A DNA stretch of 64,000 nt, taken from assembly GCA_016841605.1 (NCBI GenBank), contig JAENYV010000016.1, positions 1 through 64,000 on the forward strand. The letters run 5' to 3'. The notes under the pieces are model-generated. The model had not been told where the DNA came from and made no database searches. It was given only the letters and a program-made list of their open reading frames with translations. Both the position numbers and the translations under genes were made by a program. Positions 27,740 through 38,500 of this stretch are shown here, piece by piece; position 1 is the first letter of the stretch, and the number at the start of each line of letters is the position of its first letter. The DNA is from Dethiobacter alkaliphilus. Its GTDB lineage: Bacteria; Bacillota; Dethiobacteria; DTU022; UBA8154.

Positions 27740-28807
27740 ATGCCCAGAATTAAACCTGCACGTCTCTTTTTGAGTACAGTCCTGGTCCTCTTTTTTGCTC
27801 TTTCTTTTTTTGCTTTTTTGAGGATCCAGTTTTTCTTTTCACCGATGGCTTCGGATACAAATTTTACAACGAAAGAAATTAAAATTCCCCTCGGTTCTTC
27901 CACCGAGCGCATCGCCTCGATTCTACAAGAAGAAGGGCTTATTAAAAATTCCTTTCTTTTCCGTCTAATATCTAAATATAAAGGATATGACGGACAATTA
28001 CAAGCAGGCCTTTACCAGCTTTGCAGTAACATGTCCATGGATGAAATTCTGTTGGAACTGCAAAAAGGGGTTCTGCCGGCAGAAGGAATCCGCTTTACCA
28101 TTCCCGAAGGTTTTACCATTGAGCAAATAGGAGAACGTCTGGAAGAGCTGGGACTGGTGCAAAAAGAGGATTTTTTAGAGGTTTGCCGGGTTTATGAAAA
28201 GGAAGGGGTAAATCCGCTCTCGCAAATTTTAGGTAATAATTCCTCCCAGGTTTATTACTGTCTGGAAGGGTATCTGTTTCCTGATACATATGAAGTATGC
28301 AAAGACGTCTCCACGGAAAAAATTGTCGACTTAATGTTTTCCCGATTTCTGGAAGTTTTTAATGATGAGTACCGCTTGCGCGCGGAAGAAATGGGTTTCG
28401 AAATTCATCAGATTGTTACCATTGCATCGCTCATCGAAAAGGAAGCGGTTCTCCCCGAGGAAAGACCACTGATAGCCGCTGTATTTCATAACCGGCTTAA
28501 CTCCAAAGCACTGCCTTATCTCCAATCCTGTGCGACCGTTCAATATATCCTGGGTGAAACCAAACCGGTTCTTACATATCAAGACCTGGAAATTGATTCC
28601 CCCTTTAATACCTACCTTTACCCGGACCTGCCTCCCGGGCCCATCGCCTCTCCCGGCCTGCAAGCTTTGAGAGCAGCCCTCTATCCGGCTGATGTAGATT
28701 ATCTCTACTTTGTCTCCAAGGAAGACGGGAGCGGTAGCCACTATTTCAGCAGAACTCTCCCGGAACACAACAAATATAAAAAGCTCGCCCAGCAAAACCG
28801 TCACTAA
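27740..28807 (+). CDS. mltG: Endolytic murein transglycosylase MltG
   Basis: A 355-residue membrane-anchored protein: one N-terminal helix (about 8-30), LysM-like region (about 40-120) and a YceG domain with IASLIEKEA carrying the catalytic Glu and LQSCATVQYILG. It cleaves nascent glycan strands near the inner membrane. It ends the alaS cluster in the usual position. Confidence 0.95.
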   Translation: MPRIKPARLFLSTVLVLFFALSFFAFLRIQFFFSPMASDTNFTTKEIKIPLGSSTERIASILQEEGLIKNSFLFRLISKYKGYDGQLQAGLYQLCSNMSMDEILLELQKGVLPAEGIRFTIPEGFTIEQIGERLEELGLVQKEDFLEVCRVYEKEGVNPLSQILGNNSSQVYYCLEGYLFPDTYEVCKDVSTEKIVDLMFSRFLEVFNDEYRLRAEEMGFEIHQIVTIASLIEKEAVLPEERPLIAAVFHNRLNSKALPYLQSCATVQYILGETKPVLTYQDLEIDSPFNTYLYPDLPPGPIASPGLQALRAALYPADVDYLYFVSKEDGSGSHYFSRTLPEHNKYKKLAQQNRH

Positions 28808-28954
28808 AATTTATATTTTTTCATTCCTGCTCCCACCCCTCAATTTATGTCCTTTTTGTGATTCCCTTTGTTCAATTTTACCGATGAGCCTGCTGCATAG
28901 GCTTAAAACCATTGGTAAAAAATAGCTTACAAAGGGCACAAGGGGGGCGGTTTA

Positions 28955-30619
28955 TTGAATTTCAGGCGACGGCAAAGAATTTTAACGCTTCTAACTTCCT
29001 GCATCATAATTTTCTCCTTTTTCTCTTTCAGGCTTCTTTATCTTCAACTTATTCGGGGTAATTCTTTCGCCCGCGACGCTGTCAGGCAGAGAGCGCAGGT
29101 AGTTACGCTGGATTATAACCGCGGAGAGATACTGGACAGAAACGGCGTTTCACTTTTGGGCGGAGAAAAAGAAAAAGTCCTGGTCCTTTTCCCCAGTTTA
29201 TTAGCAAGAGAAGATCCCGCGACACTGGAATATGTCTCGACTCTGGTTCCTGCTTCCTCCGCATGCGACCAGCCTGCAATCGTCTTAAGAAAGTTAAATG
29301 AGCAGGAAGAAGTACTTTTTAAAGAGCTCCAGTGCAGGGGGCTGGTTGTTGCTGAAGCACAAAAACGCTACGGCTTGGATTCCCTGGCAACTCATGTCGT
29401 GGGGCATGTGGGACCTGAAGACGGAGAAGGAAAAGTAGGGCTGGAGCTTGTCTTTAACAAAGAGCTCCGGGGAAGCGTACCGAATGCCCTTGCTGCTGTC
29501 GTGGATGGTAAAAACAATCTGGTAGAGGGACTGGGGTTTCGACTGTGGGGAGAACCGGTTCCTTCACGCCCGTATGACCTGATTCTAACCATAGACGGTC
29601 ATATGCAGAGAAAAGTGGAGAAATTTATGGATGAACGGGTCAAACGAGGCGCTGTTATTGTTATGGATCCTCAGAACGGTGATATCCTAGCCATGGCCAG
29701 CAGGCCCAATTATCTCCAGGCCGATCTCTCAGGTTATTTAAAAAGTATGGATGAATACACAGCTTTTTTAGAGACTCAACCGTTTATTAATCGCTCTATC
29801 TTAAGTTATCCTCCCGGCTCTGTTTTTAAAATTGTCGTTGCTGCGGCAGCCCTGGAATCCGGTAATTATTCTTTGGGAAGTAAATTTACCTGTTCCGGTT
29901 CCGTGCAAATTGGCGAACAACTTTTCCGCTGCCACCAGAGCACAGCTCACGGTCAAATTACACTGGCTCAGGCTTTTGCCTATTCCTGCAATAGCACCTT
30001 CATCGATCTGGGTATAAAATTGGGTCGGGAAACAATATATGACTATGCCCAAAAGCTTGGGTTAGGGCAGGTAACGGGACTTCCCCTGGGAAGCAGTGCT
30101 CAGGGAGGAGAAGCTGCGGGATATATTCCTTCACCGCAGGAAATGCCTTTTCTGGGTGATCTGGCTTTAACGGCAATTGGCCAGGGAAGTGTGGAAACAA
30201 CTCCTCTGCAGATAGCCCGCTTAACAGCCGCGATTGTTAATGGGGGTTATTTGACGGAACCGCGGCTGGTAAGTGCCCTGCAAACCCCGGAGGGAATTGT
30301 GACGAAACGTTTTACCGCGGGGGAAAGAAAGCGGGTTTTAAATCCCCTTACCGCAGCCCAGATTCGTTTTATGATGCTCGGGGTCGTAGAATACGGAACC
30401 GGGAAAGCGGCATACAGCGATAAAATTATCCTGGGAGGAAAAAGCGGGACAGCAGAAACGGAACGCCTGTTAAACGGTAAACCGCAGCAATATTCCTGGT
30501 TTTCCGGATTTCTGAGCGGGAAGGATAATAATACAGTCATTACGGTTTTTATTGAAGAAGCCCGCCAGGGAAATGCTGTGGAACTTTTCGGTGCTATTGC
30601 CGCAGAGATTGCCCCCTAA
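28955..30619 (+). CDS. Class B penicillin-binding protein (transpeptidase)
   Basis: A 554-residue protein with an N-terminal anchor (about 11-30), a dimerisation/pedestal domain and a transpeptidase domain. Motifs: SxxK in PPGSVFKIV (about residue 290), SxN in YSCNSTF (about 345), and KSG instead of the common KTG in GGKSGTAE (about 493). No PASTA repeats. By size and context it is a PBP2/SpoVD-like enzyme that crosslinks cell-wall or cortex peptidoglycan; which one cannot be decided. TTG start 28955 after GGGGGGCGG. Confidence 0.88.
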   Translation: MNFRRRQRILTLLTSCIIIFSFFSFRLLYLQLIRGNSFARDAVRQRAQVVTLDYNRGEILDRNGVSLLGGEKEKVLVLFPSLLAREDPATLEYVSTLVPASSACDQPAIVLRKLNEQEEVLFKELQCRGLVVAEAQKRYGLDSLATHVVGHVGPEDGEGKVGLELVFNKELRGSVPNALAAVVDGKNNLVEGLGFRLWGEPVPSRPYDLILTIDGHMQRKVEKFMDERVKRGAVIVMDPQNGDILAMASRPNYLQADLSGYLKSMDEYTAFLETQPFINRSILSYPPGSVFKIVVAAAALESGNYSLGSKFTCSGSVQIGEQLFRCHQSTAHGQITLAQAFAYSCNSTFIDLGIKLGRETIYDYAQKLGLGQVTGLPLGSSAQGGEAAGYIPSPQEMPFLGDLALTAIGQGSVETTPLQIARLTAAIVNGGYLTEPRLVSALQTPEGIVTKRFTAGERKRVLNPLTAAQIRFMMLGVVEYGTGKAAYSDKIILGGKSGTAETERLLNGKPQQYSWFSGFLSGKDNNTVITVFIEEARQGNAVELFGAIAAEIAP

Positions 30620-30767
30620 ATTTGAAAATTTTAAGAAGAAATGCTGTAGTAATAGCCAGAAGAAAAAAATCCTGCTAAAATAAGAAAAAGGAGATGCCTA
30701 TTTTTCTAATTTTTTTTAATTTTTAACTTTAAAGTATTATTCCAGTATTTGAAGGGAGAAATTTACC

Positions 30768-31979
30768 ATGAAATATATAGTTATCCTGGGTGATGGGATG
30801 CCTGATTATCCCCTGGAGGAACTGGGAGGGAAAACACCTTTGGAATATGCGCATACCCCCAGGCTTGACATGCTGGCCAAATGCGGAGAAATGGGGTTGG
30901 CAAAGACCGTTCCGGATGAACTTTCACCCGGAAGCGATGTGGCCAATCTTTCTGTTCTGGGTTATGACCCTTCCAGGTATTATACAGGCCGGTCGCCCCT
31001 TGAGGCCGCGGGTATGGGCGTCGAACTGGGTGCCGAGGACCTCACATTCCGCTGCAATCTGGTAACGCTCTCGGAGCATGAACCCTATGCAGGGAAGACA
31101 ATGTTGGATTATAGTGCCGATGAGATCGGTTCTGAAGAAGCTGCTGTTTTAATCGACGAAGCCGCCCGGCAGTTGGGAAATGAAACGCTGAAATTTTATC
31201 CCGGAATCAGTTACCGGCACCTGCTGGTCTGGGAAAACGGACCTTTGCCGGAACTGTTCCGTTTGACGCCTCCCCATGATATCTCCGGACGGGAAATCGC
31301 CCCCTTTCTTCCCGGGGGAGAAAAAGGAAGATTCATTCTATCGTTAATGGAGAAAAGCAGCACTATCTTAGCAGGTCATCCCATAAACAATCAACGCCGG
31401 GCAAGAGGCCTTAAACCGGCCAACTCTCTCTGGTTGTGGGGCCAGGGTAAAAAGCCGCTGATGGATAGTTTCAGGGATAAATATGGACTTGAAGGAGCAG
31501 TCATCTCAGCGGTAGATCTTATCAAAGGCCTGGGCCGCTGCGCATCCTTACAAGTTATGGAGGTCCCGGGAGCAACGGGAACAGTGCAAACCAATTACGC
31601 GGGCAAAGTATCCGCTGCCCTCGAATCGCTGCAAGAAGGGCTGGATTTTGTCTTTATACATATTGAAGCCCCTGACGAAGCAGGACACCGCGGAGAACCG
31701 GAGACAAAAATAAAAGCCATTGAAGAGATCGATGCCAAGATTGTTGGAGAGATGCTTCGGGGCCTGGACGACTTTTTAGATTACAAACTGCTGGCCCTCT
31801 CCGATCATCCGACTCCCCTCTCTCTCCGGACACACACCCGGGAAGCAGTTCCTTTTTGTATTTACCGGAAAGGAGAGCCGGTACGCCATTCTAAGCGGGT
31901 TTTCAGTGAAAAAGCAGCCGTAGGAGGCCTCTCCTTTAATCCTGCCTGGAAGCTAATGGACTATTTTCTAACAAAGTGA
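30768..31979 (+). CDS. apgM: Cofactor-independent phosphoglycerate mutase, archaeal type
   Basis: A 403-residue alkaline phosphatase-superfamily enzyme. The metal site starts VILGDGMPD; the phosphorylated Ser is probably in SPGSDVANLSVLGYDP; IEAPDEAGHRG and LSDHPTP carry further metal ligands. This ApgM-type family interconverts 2- and 3-phosphoglycerate; in several bacteria a close relative beside threonine genes was proposed to be an alternative homoserine kinase. No threonine genes are visible here, so the mutase reading is preferred. ATG with GGGAG 10 nt before. Confidence 0.88.
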   Translation: MKYIVILGDGMPDYPLEELGGKTPLEYAHTPRLDMLAKCGEMGLAKTVPDELSPGSDVANLSVLGYDPSRYYTGRSPLEAAGMGVELGAEDLTFRCNLVTLSEHEPYAGKTMLDYSADEIGSEEAAVLIDEAARQLGNETLKFYPGISYRHLLVWENGPLPELFRLTPPHDISGREIAPFLPGGEKGRFILSLMEKSSTILAGHPINNQRRARGLKPANSLWLWGQGKKPLMDSFRDKYGLEGAVISAVDLIKGLGRCASLQVMEVPGATGTVQTNYAGKVSAALESLQEGLDFVFIHIEAPDEAGHRGEPETKIKAIEEIDAKIVGEMLRGLDDFLDYKLLALSDHPTPLSLRTHTREAVPFCIYRKGEPVRHSKRVFSEKAAVGGLSFNPAWKLMDYFLTK

Positions 31980-31989
31980 GTGGAGATAG

Positions 31990-34900
31990 ATGCTGAGACT
32001 GATTTTCGGGAGAGCCGGGAGTGGCAAAAGCAGACTCTGTCTCGAAGATATTAGTAATAAACTGAAAGAAACCTCTTCTTCTTTTCCGCTAATTTATCTA
32101 ATCCCAGAACAGGCATCATTCCAGGCGGAATATGCCCTGGCGACAGCTTCCCCGCCTGGAGGGTCCATTCGCGCTCAGGTATTTAGTTTCAAACGCCTGG
32201 CCTGGAAAGTTATGCAGGAAACAGGGGAAAAACAGCACCTTTTTATTGATGATACGGGAAAAAGTATGATGATGTTGCGGATACTGGAGAAGAAGAAACG
32301 AAAACTGCAGCTTTTTAAACATGCCGGGGAGCAACCCGGAACCGTGGTAAGTCTTGTCCGGCTTTATAACGAAATGAAAAGATATTGCCTTACTTCCTCC
32401 CATCTTCGGCATATTCTTCATCAAAGAGAGGCGGGAATGCCTCTTCTCCTGCGGGACAAGCTGACGGATCTCTCCTTGATCATGGAGGAAATGGAACAGG
32501 AGATGGAGGGGCACTACCTGGATGGAGAAGGGACACTAGGTGTGCTGAGCAGAAAAATAGCGGATTCGGAATATTTGCGCCAGGCAGAAATTTGGGTGGA
32601 CGGCTTCTATAATTTTACCCGCCTCGAAGAACAGGTTCTCAGCAAGTTAATCCAGGAAAGCAAAGGAGTAACAATAACCTTCTGCCTGGAAAGGGATTAT
32701 CCTCCGGAAGAAAAGTTGCCGCTGACGAGTCCTTTTTACTCCGCGGCCCTGGCCTGCCGGAGGCTGACGGAAGAAGCTTGCAGATACGGCCTTTCTGTCG
32801 AAAAAATATTTCTCCCCGGAAAAAAGGCGACCCGTTTTACCGATAATGTTGTTTTACAACACCTGGAGAAAAACATCCACCGCTTTCCCACAAACCCTTT
32901 TTCCGCTCGCAAGAGGGCAGACAAAGATTTTCCACTGATTCTGGCAACGGCACAAAACCGCCGCGGCGAGGTTGAGGCCGCGGCACGCAAGATTATTCAC
33001 CTGACCAGGGAATGCGGTTATCGGTGGCGGGAGATGGTTCTCCTGGTCAGCAACCTGGAGGAGTACGGCAGTCTTTTAACAACTGTATTACATGATTACG
33101 ATATACCTTATTTTCTGGATCAGGAACGTTCTGCCTCCTTTCACCCTCTTTTGGAATTTATTCGCTCATCCATGGAAGTTATTATCCGGGGGTGGCGTTA
33201 TGATGGAATTTTTCGTTGTATTAAAACAGGTTTTCTTTTTCCCCGAACCCAAAAGGGGAATGTGGAGCAGGAGTGGAGAAAGAAAGCTGCCCGTCTGGAA
33301 AACTATGTCCTTGCTTTAGGCATACAAGGTAATCGCTGGCTGGATGAAAGGCCCTGGAGCTATTCTTTCCGAGATACACTGGAAGAAGATTTCACGGATC
33401 AAAAGAAAATTACCCGCGTAGAAGAGAAAGCTCTTCGTGAGATAGATGAAACCAGGCGTTTTTTGGCAGCTCCCCTGGCCGTGTTCCAGGCGGAATTTAA
33501 AAAAGCTGCCGAAGTTAAGGAGAAAGCTTCGGCCTTATTTTACTTTCTGGAAAGCGTTTCAGTTGTAGAGCGCCTGGAGTCCTGGAGTAAAGAAGACCTA
33601 GAAAAAGGAGACCTGGAGAAATCCCGTGAGCATATCCAGGTTTATAACGGGATTATCAATCTGATGGAGCAATTGGTCGAATTGATGGGGGAGATGGAAA
33701 TTTCCTCCGCCCAGTTTGCCAGGATTTTTGAAACAGGACTTGATAATCTCTCTCTGAGCCTGGTTCCCCCTTCACTAGACCAGGTTATGGTGGGAGATAT
33801 TTCCAGAACCAGACCGGGAAACATACGCTGTGCCTTTATTCTTGGAGCGAATGACGGCATGCTGCCTTCCCGTCTTCAGGATGAAGGTATTTTCACGGAA
33901 GAAGAACGTCAAAACCTGGAAAATGTCGGCATAGAGCTGGCTCCCGGGGTGGGAAGGCGCCTTTTGGAACAGCAGTTTCTTCTTTATATGGCCTTAACGC
34001 GCGCTTCCTCTCTCCTGTGGATCAGTTACCCGCGGTCCGATGAAGAAGGGAGGGCTTTAATGCCCGCCCTGCTAATTGCCCGTCTGAAAGATCTTTTTCC
34101 TTCTTTAAAAGAACAATTTCTGCAGATCGAGCCGGAGGAAAATCCGGAACCCCGACAAGGGGAGAAGGAAACCGAAGAGGGGGAAATATTATCTTTGCTG
34201 GCCCATCCCCGGCAGACTCTTTCACTCCTTACCGTGCAGCTCAGCCGCTGGAAAGAGGGGCGAGATATTCACCCCGTCTGGTGGGATATTTATAACTGGT
34301 ACGCCTTGGAGGAAAAATGGCGCGAAGAGGGACTGCGGCTTTTGAAGGGCATCTTTTACCGTAATAAGGAGGCCCCTCTGGCGCAAGATGTAAGCCGCCG
34401 GCTTTACGGAGAACAGTGGAAAGCCAGTGTTTCACGCCTGGAAAAGTACCGTACCTGTCCTTTTTCCCAGTTTCTCTCTTACGGCCTGAGATTGTCCGAA
34501 AGGAAATTGTACCGCTTGGAATCCCTGGATATCGGGCGTTTTTTTCACATGGCCCTGCGCAATGTAACCGTTTCATTCCAGGAAAAACAGATTGAATTTG
34601 AAGATCTTGACGAAAGAACCTGTCTTGACCTTGTGGAAGAAGAAGTTAACCAACTGGTGCCCAAGCTGCAGAAAGAAATTCTACTTAGTTCCAACCGTTA
34701 CCTCTATTTGGCCTCCAGGCTTAAAAAAACAGTGGGACTGGCCGTGCTTAAAATGGTTGAGCATTACAGGAGAAGCCGGTTCAGGCCCCTGGGCGTAGAA
34801 CTCTCCTTTGGAGCGGAAAGAAGCGACATTCCAACACTTGAATTCAGCCTGGAGAACGGGGGCCGCGTGGAAATGGTCGGTCGTATTGACCGGGTGGATC

Positions 34901-35556
34901 TGGCCCGGGATGAAGAGGGGAAAGCTTATCTGCGGGTTATCGACTATAAATCCGGTCTCGTAAACTTGAGCATCCCGGAAATTTTTTACGGCCTTTCCCT
35001 TCAACTTCTCACCTATCTGGATATTCTGCTGACAACTTCTCCGCAGTGGCTGCAAGAAGAAGCCTTCCCGGCCGGTATCTTTTATTTTCGTATTTATGCT
35101 CCTTTCATCAATGCTCAGGGAAAACTGACCGGGGATGAATTGGCCGGAGAGCTGCTGAAATGCTACAGAATGCAAGGGCACTGCCTGGCTGAGCCCGCAG
35201 TAGTCCGCCTGATGGATAATTGTCTGACAAAAGGTTACTCCCCCGTCCTACCCGTGGGGTTAAGCAAAGAAGGAAGCCTTTATAAAAATTCCGCGGTTCT
35301 CTCCGCAGAACAATTTGACGCTCTCCGTGAGCATGTGCGCTTCATGCTCCGGGAGACAGCGGAAGAAATCTTCAGAGGCAAAGTGGAGATCCGGCCCTTT
35401 AAATTCGGAAAGAAAAGAGCCTGTACATATTGCCGCTACAAAGCAGTCTGCCAATTCGACTCCTGCTCTGACGATAATGCTTTTCACCTTCTTCCGAATT
35501 TGCAAGAAAAGGATATCTGGCAGCTACTGAAAAGGGGATATGCCCATGAAAAATAA
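31990..35556 (+). CDS. addB: ATP-dependent helicase/deoxyribonuclease subunit B (AddB)
   Basis: An 1188-residue protein with Walker A GRAGSGKS at residues 6-13, inactive-helicase-like middle region and a C-terminal RecB-family nuclease domain (IDYKSG near 990). Four cysteines for the structural [4Fe-4S] cluster are present: one in YRTCPFSQF (about 820) and three at the C-terminus in CTYCRYKAVC (about 1143-1152). AddAB resects double-strand breaks to start recombination and recognises Chi-like sites through AddB. Overlaps addA. Confidence 0.95.
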   Translation: MLRLIFGRAGSGKSRLCLEDISNKLKETSSSFPLIYLIPEQASFQAEYALATASPPGGSIRAQVFSFKRLAWKVMQETGEKQHLFIDDTGKSMMMLRILEKKKRKLQLFKHAGEQPGTVVSLVRLYNEMKRYCLTSSHLRHILHQREAGMPLLLRDKLTDLSLIMEEMEQEMEGHYLDGEGTLGVLSRKIADSEYLRQAEIWVDGFYNFTRLEEQVLSKLIQESKGVTITFCLERDYPPEEKLPLTSPFYSAALACRRLTEEACRYGLSVEKIFLPGKKATRFTDNVVLQHLEKNIHRFPTNPFSARKRADKDFPLILATAQNRRGEVEAAARKIIHLTRECGYRWREMVLLVSNLEEYGSLLTTVLHDYDIPYFLDQERSASFHPLLEFIRSSMEVIIRGWRYDGIFRCIKTGFLFPRTQKGNVEQEWRKKAARLENYVLALGIQGNRWLDERPWSYSFRDTLEEDFTDQKKITRVEEKALREIDETRRFLAAPLAVFQAEFKKAAEVKEKASALFYFLESVSVVERLESWSKEDLEKGDLEKSREHIQVYNGIINLMEQLVELMGEMEISSAQFARIFETGLDNLSLSLVPPSLDQVMVGDISRTRPGNIRCAFILGANDGMLPSRLQDEGIFTEEERQNLENVGIELAPGVGRRLLEQQFLLYMALTRASSLLWISYPRSDEEGRALMPALLIARLKDLFPSLKEQFLQIEPEENPEPRQGEKETEEGEILSLLAHPRQTLSLLTVQLSRWKEGRDIHPVWWDIYNWYALEEKWREEGLRLLKGIFYRNKEAPLAQDVSRRLYGEQWKASVSRLEKYRTCPFSQFLSYGLRLSERKLYRLESLDIGRFFHMALRNVTVSFQEKQIEFEDLDERTCLDLVEEEVNQLVPKLQKEILLSSNRYLYLASRLKKTVGLAVLKMVEHYRRSRFRPLGVELSFGAERSDIPTLEFSLENGGRVEMVGRIDRVDLARDEEGKAYLRVIDYKSGLVNLSIPEIFYGLSLQLLTYLDILLTTSPQWLQEEAFPAGIFYFRIYAPFINAQGKLTGDELAGELLKCYRMQGHCLAEPAVVRLMDNCLTKGYSPVLPVGLSKEGSLYKNSAVLSAEQFDALREHVRFMLRETAEEIFRGKVEIRPFKFGKKRACTYCRYKAVCQFDSCSDDNAFHLLPNLQEKDIWQLLKRGYAHEK

Positions 35557-38500
35557 TCCTGATTTTGAACACTCCGCAGAAAAATGGACTGAGGAGCAGC
35601 AAGAGGCAATTTCACTCCGAGGCAAGGAGATCCTGGTGACGGCAGGAGCAGGTTCGGGTAAAACACGGGTTCTGGTCGAACGCCTTCTTCGGCGCATTAC
35701 TGATCCGCAAAATCCTGTAGATTTAGATAGGCTGCTTGTCGTTACTTTTACGAAAGCCGCTGCCTCTGAGATGAAGCAGCGAATCGGCATTGCTCTGGAA
35801 AAAGCACTTCAGGATAATCCCCGTTCGAAAAATTTACATCGCCAGCTGCTGTTGCTCAACCGCGCCACCATCACCACAGTACACTCCTTTTGCTTCGACG
35901 TCATCCGCCGTTACTATTACCTGGAGAACCTGGATCCTTCTTTCCGCATCCTGGACGAAACTGCGGCAGAACTGCTCCGGCAGGAAATATTGGAAGAAAT
36001 TTTGGATGAATATTATGATAACCATAAACCGGGTTCTTCTTTTTACCGCCTGGTGGAAGCCTTTAGCAATGATCGCGGGGATCAGGCTCTGCAGCTCCTT
36101 GTAATGCGTCTCTATTCCTTTGCGCGAAGTCATCCCTTCCCCGGGTTGTGGCTGCAGCAAAAACGGGATATTTTTCGTCCCGGCTTTACTGCTCACGGAG
36201 CAGATACCCCCTGGGTGGGAGTTCTTCTTAATGAATGCCGGGAAGAACTGCAGATGATTGTAGAATTTCTGGAGGAGAGCATGCGCATTGCTTCCCTGCC
36301 GGGAGGCCCTACTCCATACCTGGAGACTCTCAGCGCGGAATTAAAAGTGCTCCGGAAAATGTGGGAGGCATCCCACCGGAACTGGGACGAACTGTTTGTT
36401 GCCATGCATAAAAATCCCTTTGGGAGGCTGAAACCCTGCAGGGGAGATACTTTCGACATGGAACTTAAGGAACAGGCCTCCCGCATCAGGGAGAAAGCCA
36501 GGAAAGACCTGTCTAAAATGCGGGAGAATTATTTCCAACGCTCTCTGGCTGACCAGCTGGCGGAATTGGAAAGCTTTACGCCTCTTCTCAGCTCCCTTGT
36601 GGAACTGATAGAAGATTTTTCCTCACGCTACCTGCAGGCTAAAAAGGAGAAAGGGGTTGCCGACTTTTCCGACCTGGAACATTTTGCCTTGCAAATTTTA
36701 AATCAGGCGGACAACTTAACGGAAACGCTCTCTCCCTCCCGGGCTGCCCTGGAATATCAAAATTATTTTTCTGAGATTATGGTGGATGAATATCAGGATA
36801 TTAACCAGGTTCAGGAGGCAATTCTGGGATTAATCGCTTCCCCGGAGCCATATGGCAATCGTTTTATGGTCGGGGATGTTAAACAGAGCATCTATCGTTT
36901 TCGGCTGGCCGACCCGGACCTTTTTCTGCAAAAACAGCGACGTTATAGCGGGGATCATTCCGGAGGACGCTGCATACATCTGAATAAAAATTTTCGCAGC
37001 CGAAAAGAAATTCTGGCCGGAGTTAATTTTCTTTTCAGCCGCATCATGGATGAAACTGTCGGGGAAATCAGCTATGACGGAGCTGCCCGGCTGCGTTACG
37101 GAGGGCTTTATTCTCTTCCTGAAGCTGCTGCGCCCTCCGACCGATCCATTGATTTTTTACTTATTCATCGTTCGGGTTCGTCTGACGGACAGGGGAAAAG
37201 AGAGTTTGCTGAATTAAATGAGGAAGAAGAAGGGGAAAGCGAAGGGGAAAACGAAACGGACCGACAGGATAAGCAAGATGAAGAGTGGGAAACTGCTTCC
37301 CTGGAAGGACAACTTATTGTCCGGAAAATTAAAAAATTATTGGGAGAAGAAAACAGCCATCCCCTCATGCTCTATGATCGAAAAACAAACTGTCGGAAAA
37401 AGGTTACGTATCGTGATATCGTCATCCTGCTCCGATCGGCAAGAAATTATGCTCCGGCAATTTTGGAAGAGCTTCGGCGGGCAGGAATTCCCGCCTATGC
37501 GGAACTGGGCGGGGGGTTTTTTGATGCTGTGGAGGTACAAGTGATGCTTTCCTTGCTGGCAGTTGTGGACAACCCTTTTCAGGATCTGCCCCTTGTTGCT
37601 GTTTTGCGTTCCCCGATCCTGGATCTAACCGCGGAAGAACTGGCGCTCATCCGCACCGCCGCTCCTTCAGGACGCTTTTACGATGCACTTCTGTCGGGCT
37701 CAGCTCTGGAAGCGCTTTCCCGACCCCGCCGGGAAGAAGTGCAGCGATTCCTGCATTATCTGGAATGTTGGCAAAAGTCTGCTGTGCGGGGATCTCTTGC
37801 CGATTTAATCCGGCAAATATACCGGGAGACAGGCTATTATGACCTGGTTGGGGGAATGCCCGGGGGGAAACAGCGCCAGGCCAACTTGCGGGCCCTATAC
37901 GACAGGGCCGGGCTGTACGAGGCATCCTCATCACGAGGTCTTTTCCGTTTCTTAAAATTCGTGGAGAAGTTGAAAGACAGGGGTGAAGACCTAGAAGCAG
38001 CCCGCATTCTGGGTGAGCAGGAAAATGTTGTCCGCATCCTGACGGTCCATAAAAGCAAGGGACTGGAATTTCCCGTAGTTTTTCTGGCCGGATTAAACAG
38101 GTCCTTTAATAAAAAAGACCTGAACCATCATTTTCTTTTACATAAGGAACTGGGGTTTGGCCCAAAATATATTGATACGGAAAACCGCCTCATTTATCCG
38201 ACCATTCCATGGTTTGCCCTCAAGAAACGTTTGCATGCAGAGCTTCTGGCGGAAGAAATGCGCATTCTCTACGTGGCCATGACCAGGGCGGAAGAAAAGT
38301 TAATTCTCATCGGGACAGTAAATAACCTGGAAAAAGAGTTTCTTCACTGGGAGATAGCTTTCCGGTCCGACTCACAGTTTCTTTCCACCTATTTTCGCGC
38401 CAGGGCCAAAAGTTACCTGGACTGGGTCGGCCCGGCCCTCTTCCGCCATCCGGACCTTGCCAGGCGGAAAACGGCCGAAGAACCGCGGGGGAGTCTTTCC

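Noticed and set aside
30768-31979. Homoserine kinase assignment
   Set aside because: No threonine-pathway genes are near; phosphoglycerate mutase is the simpler family reading.
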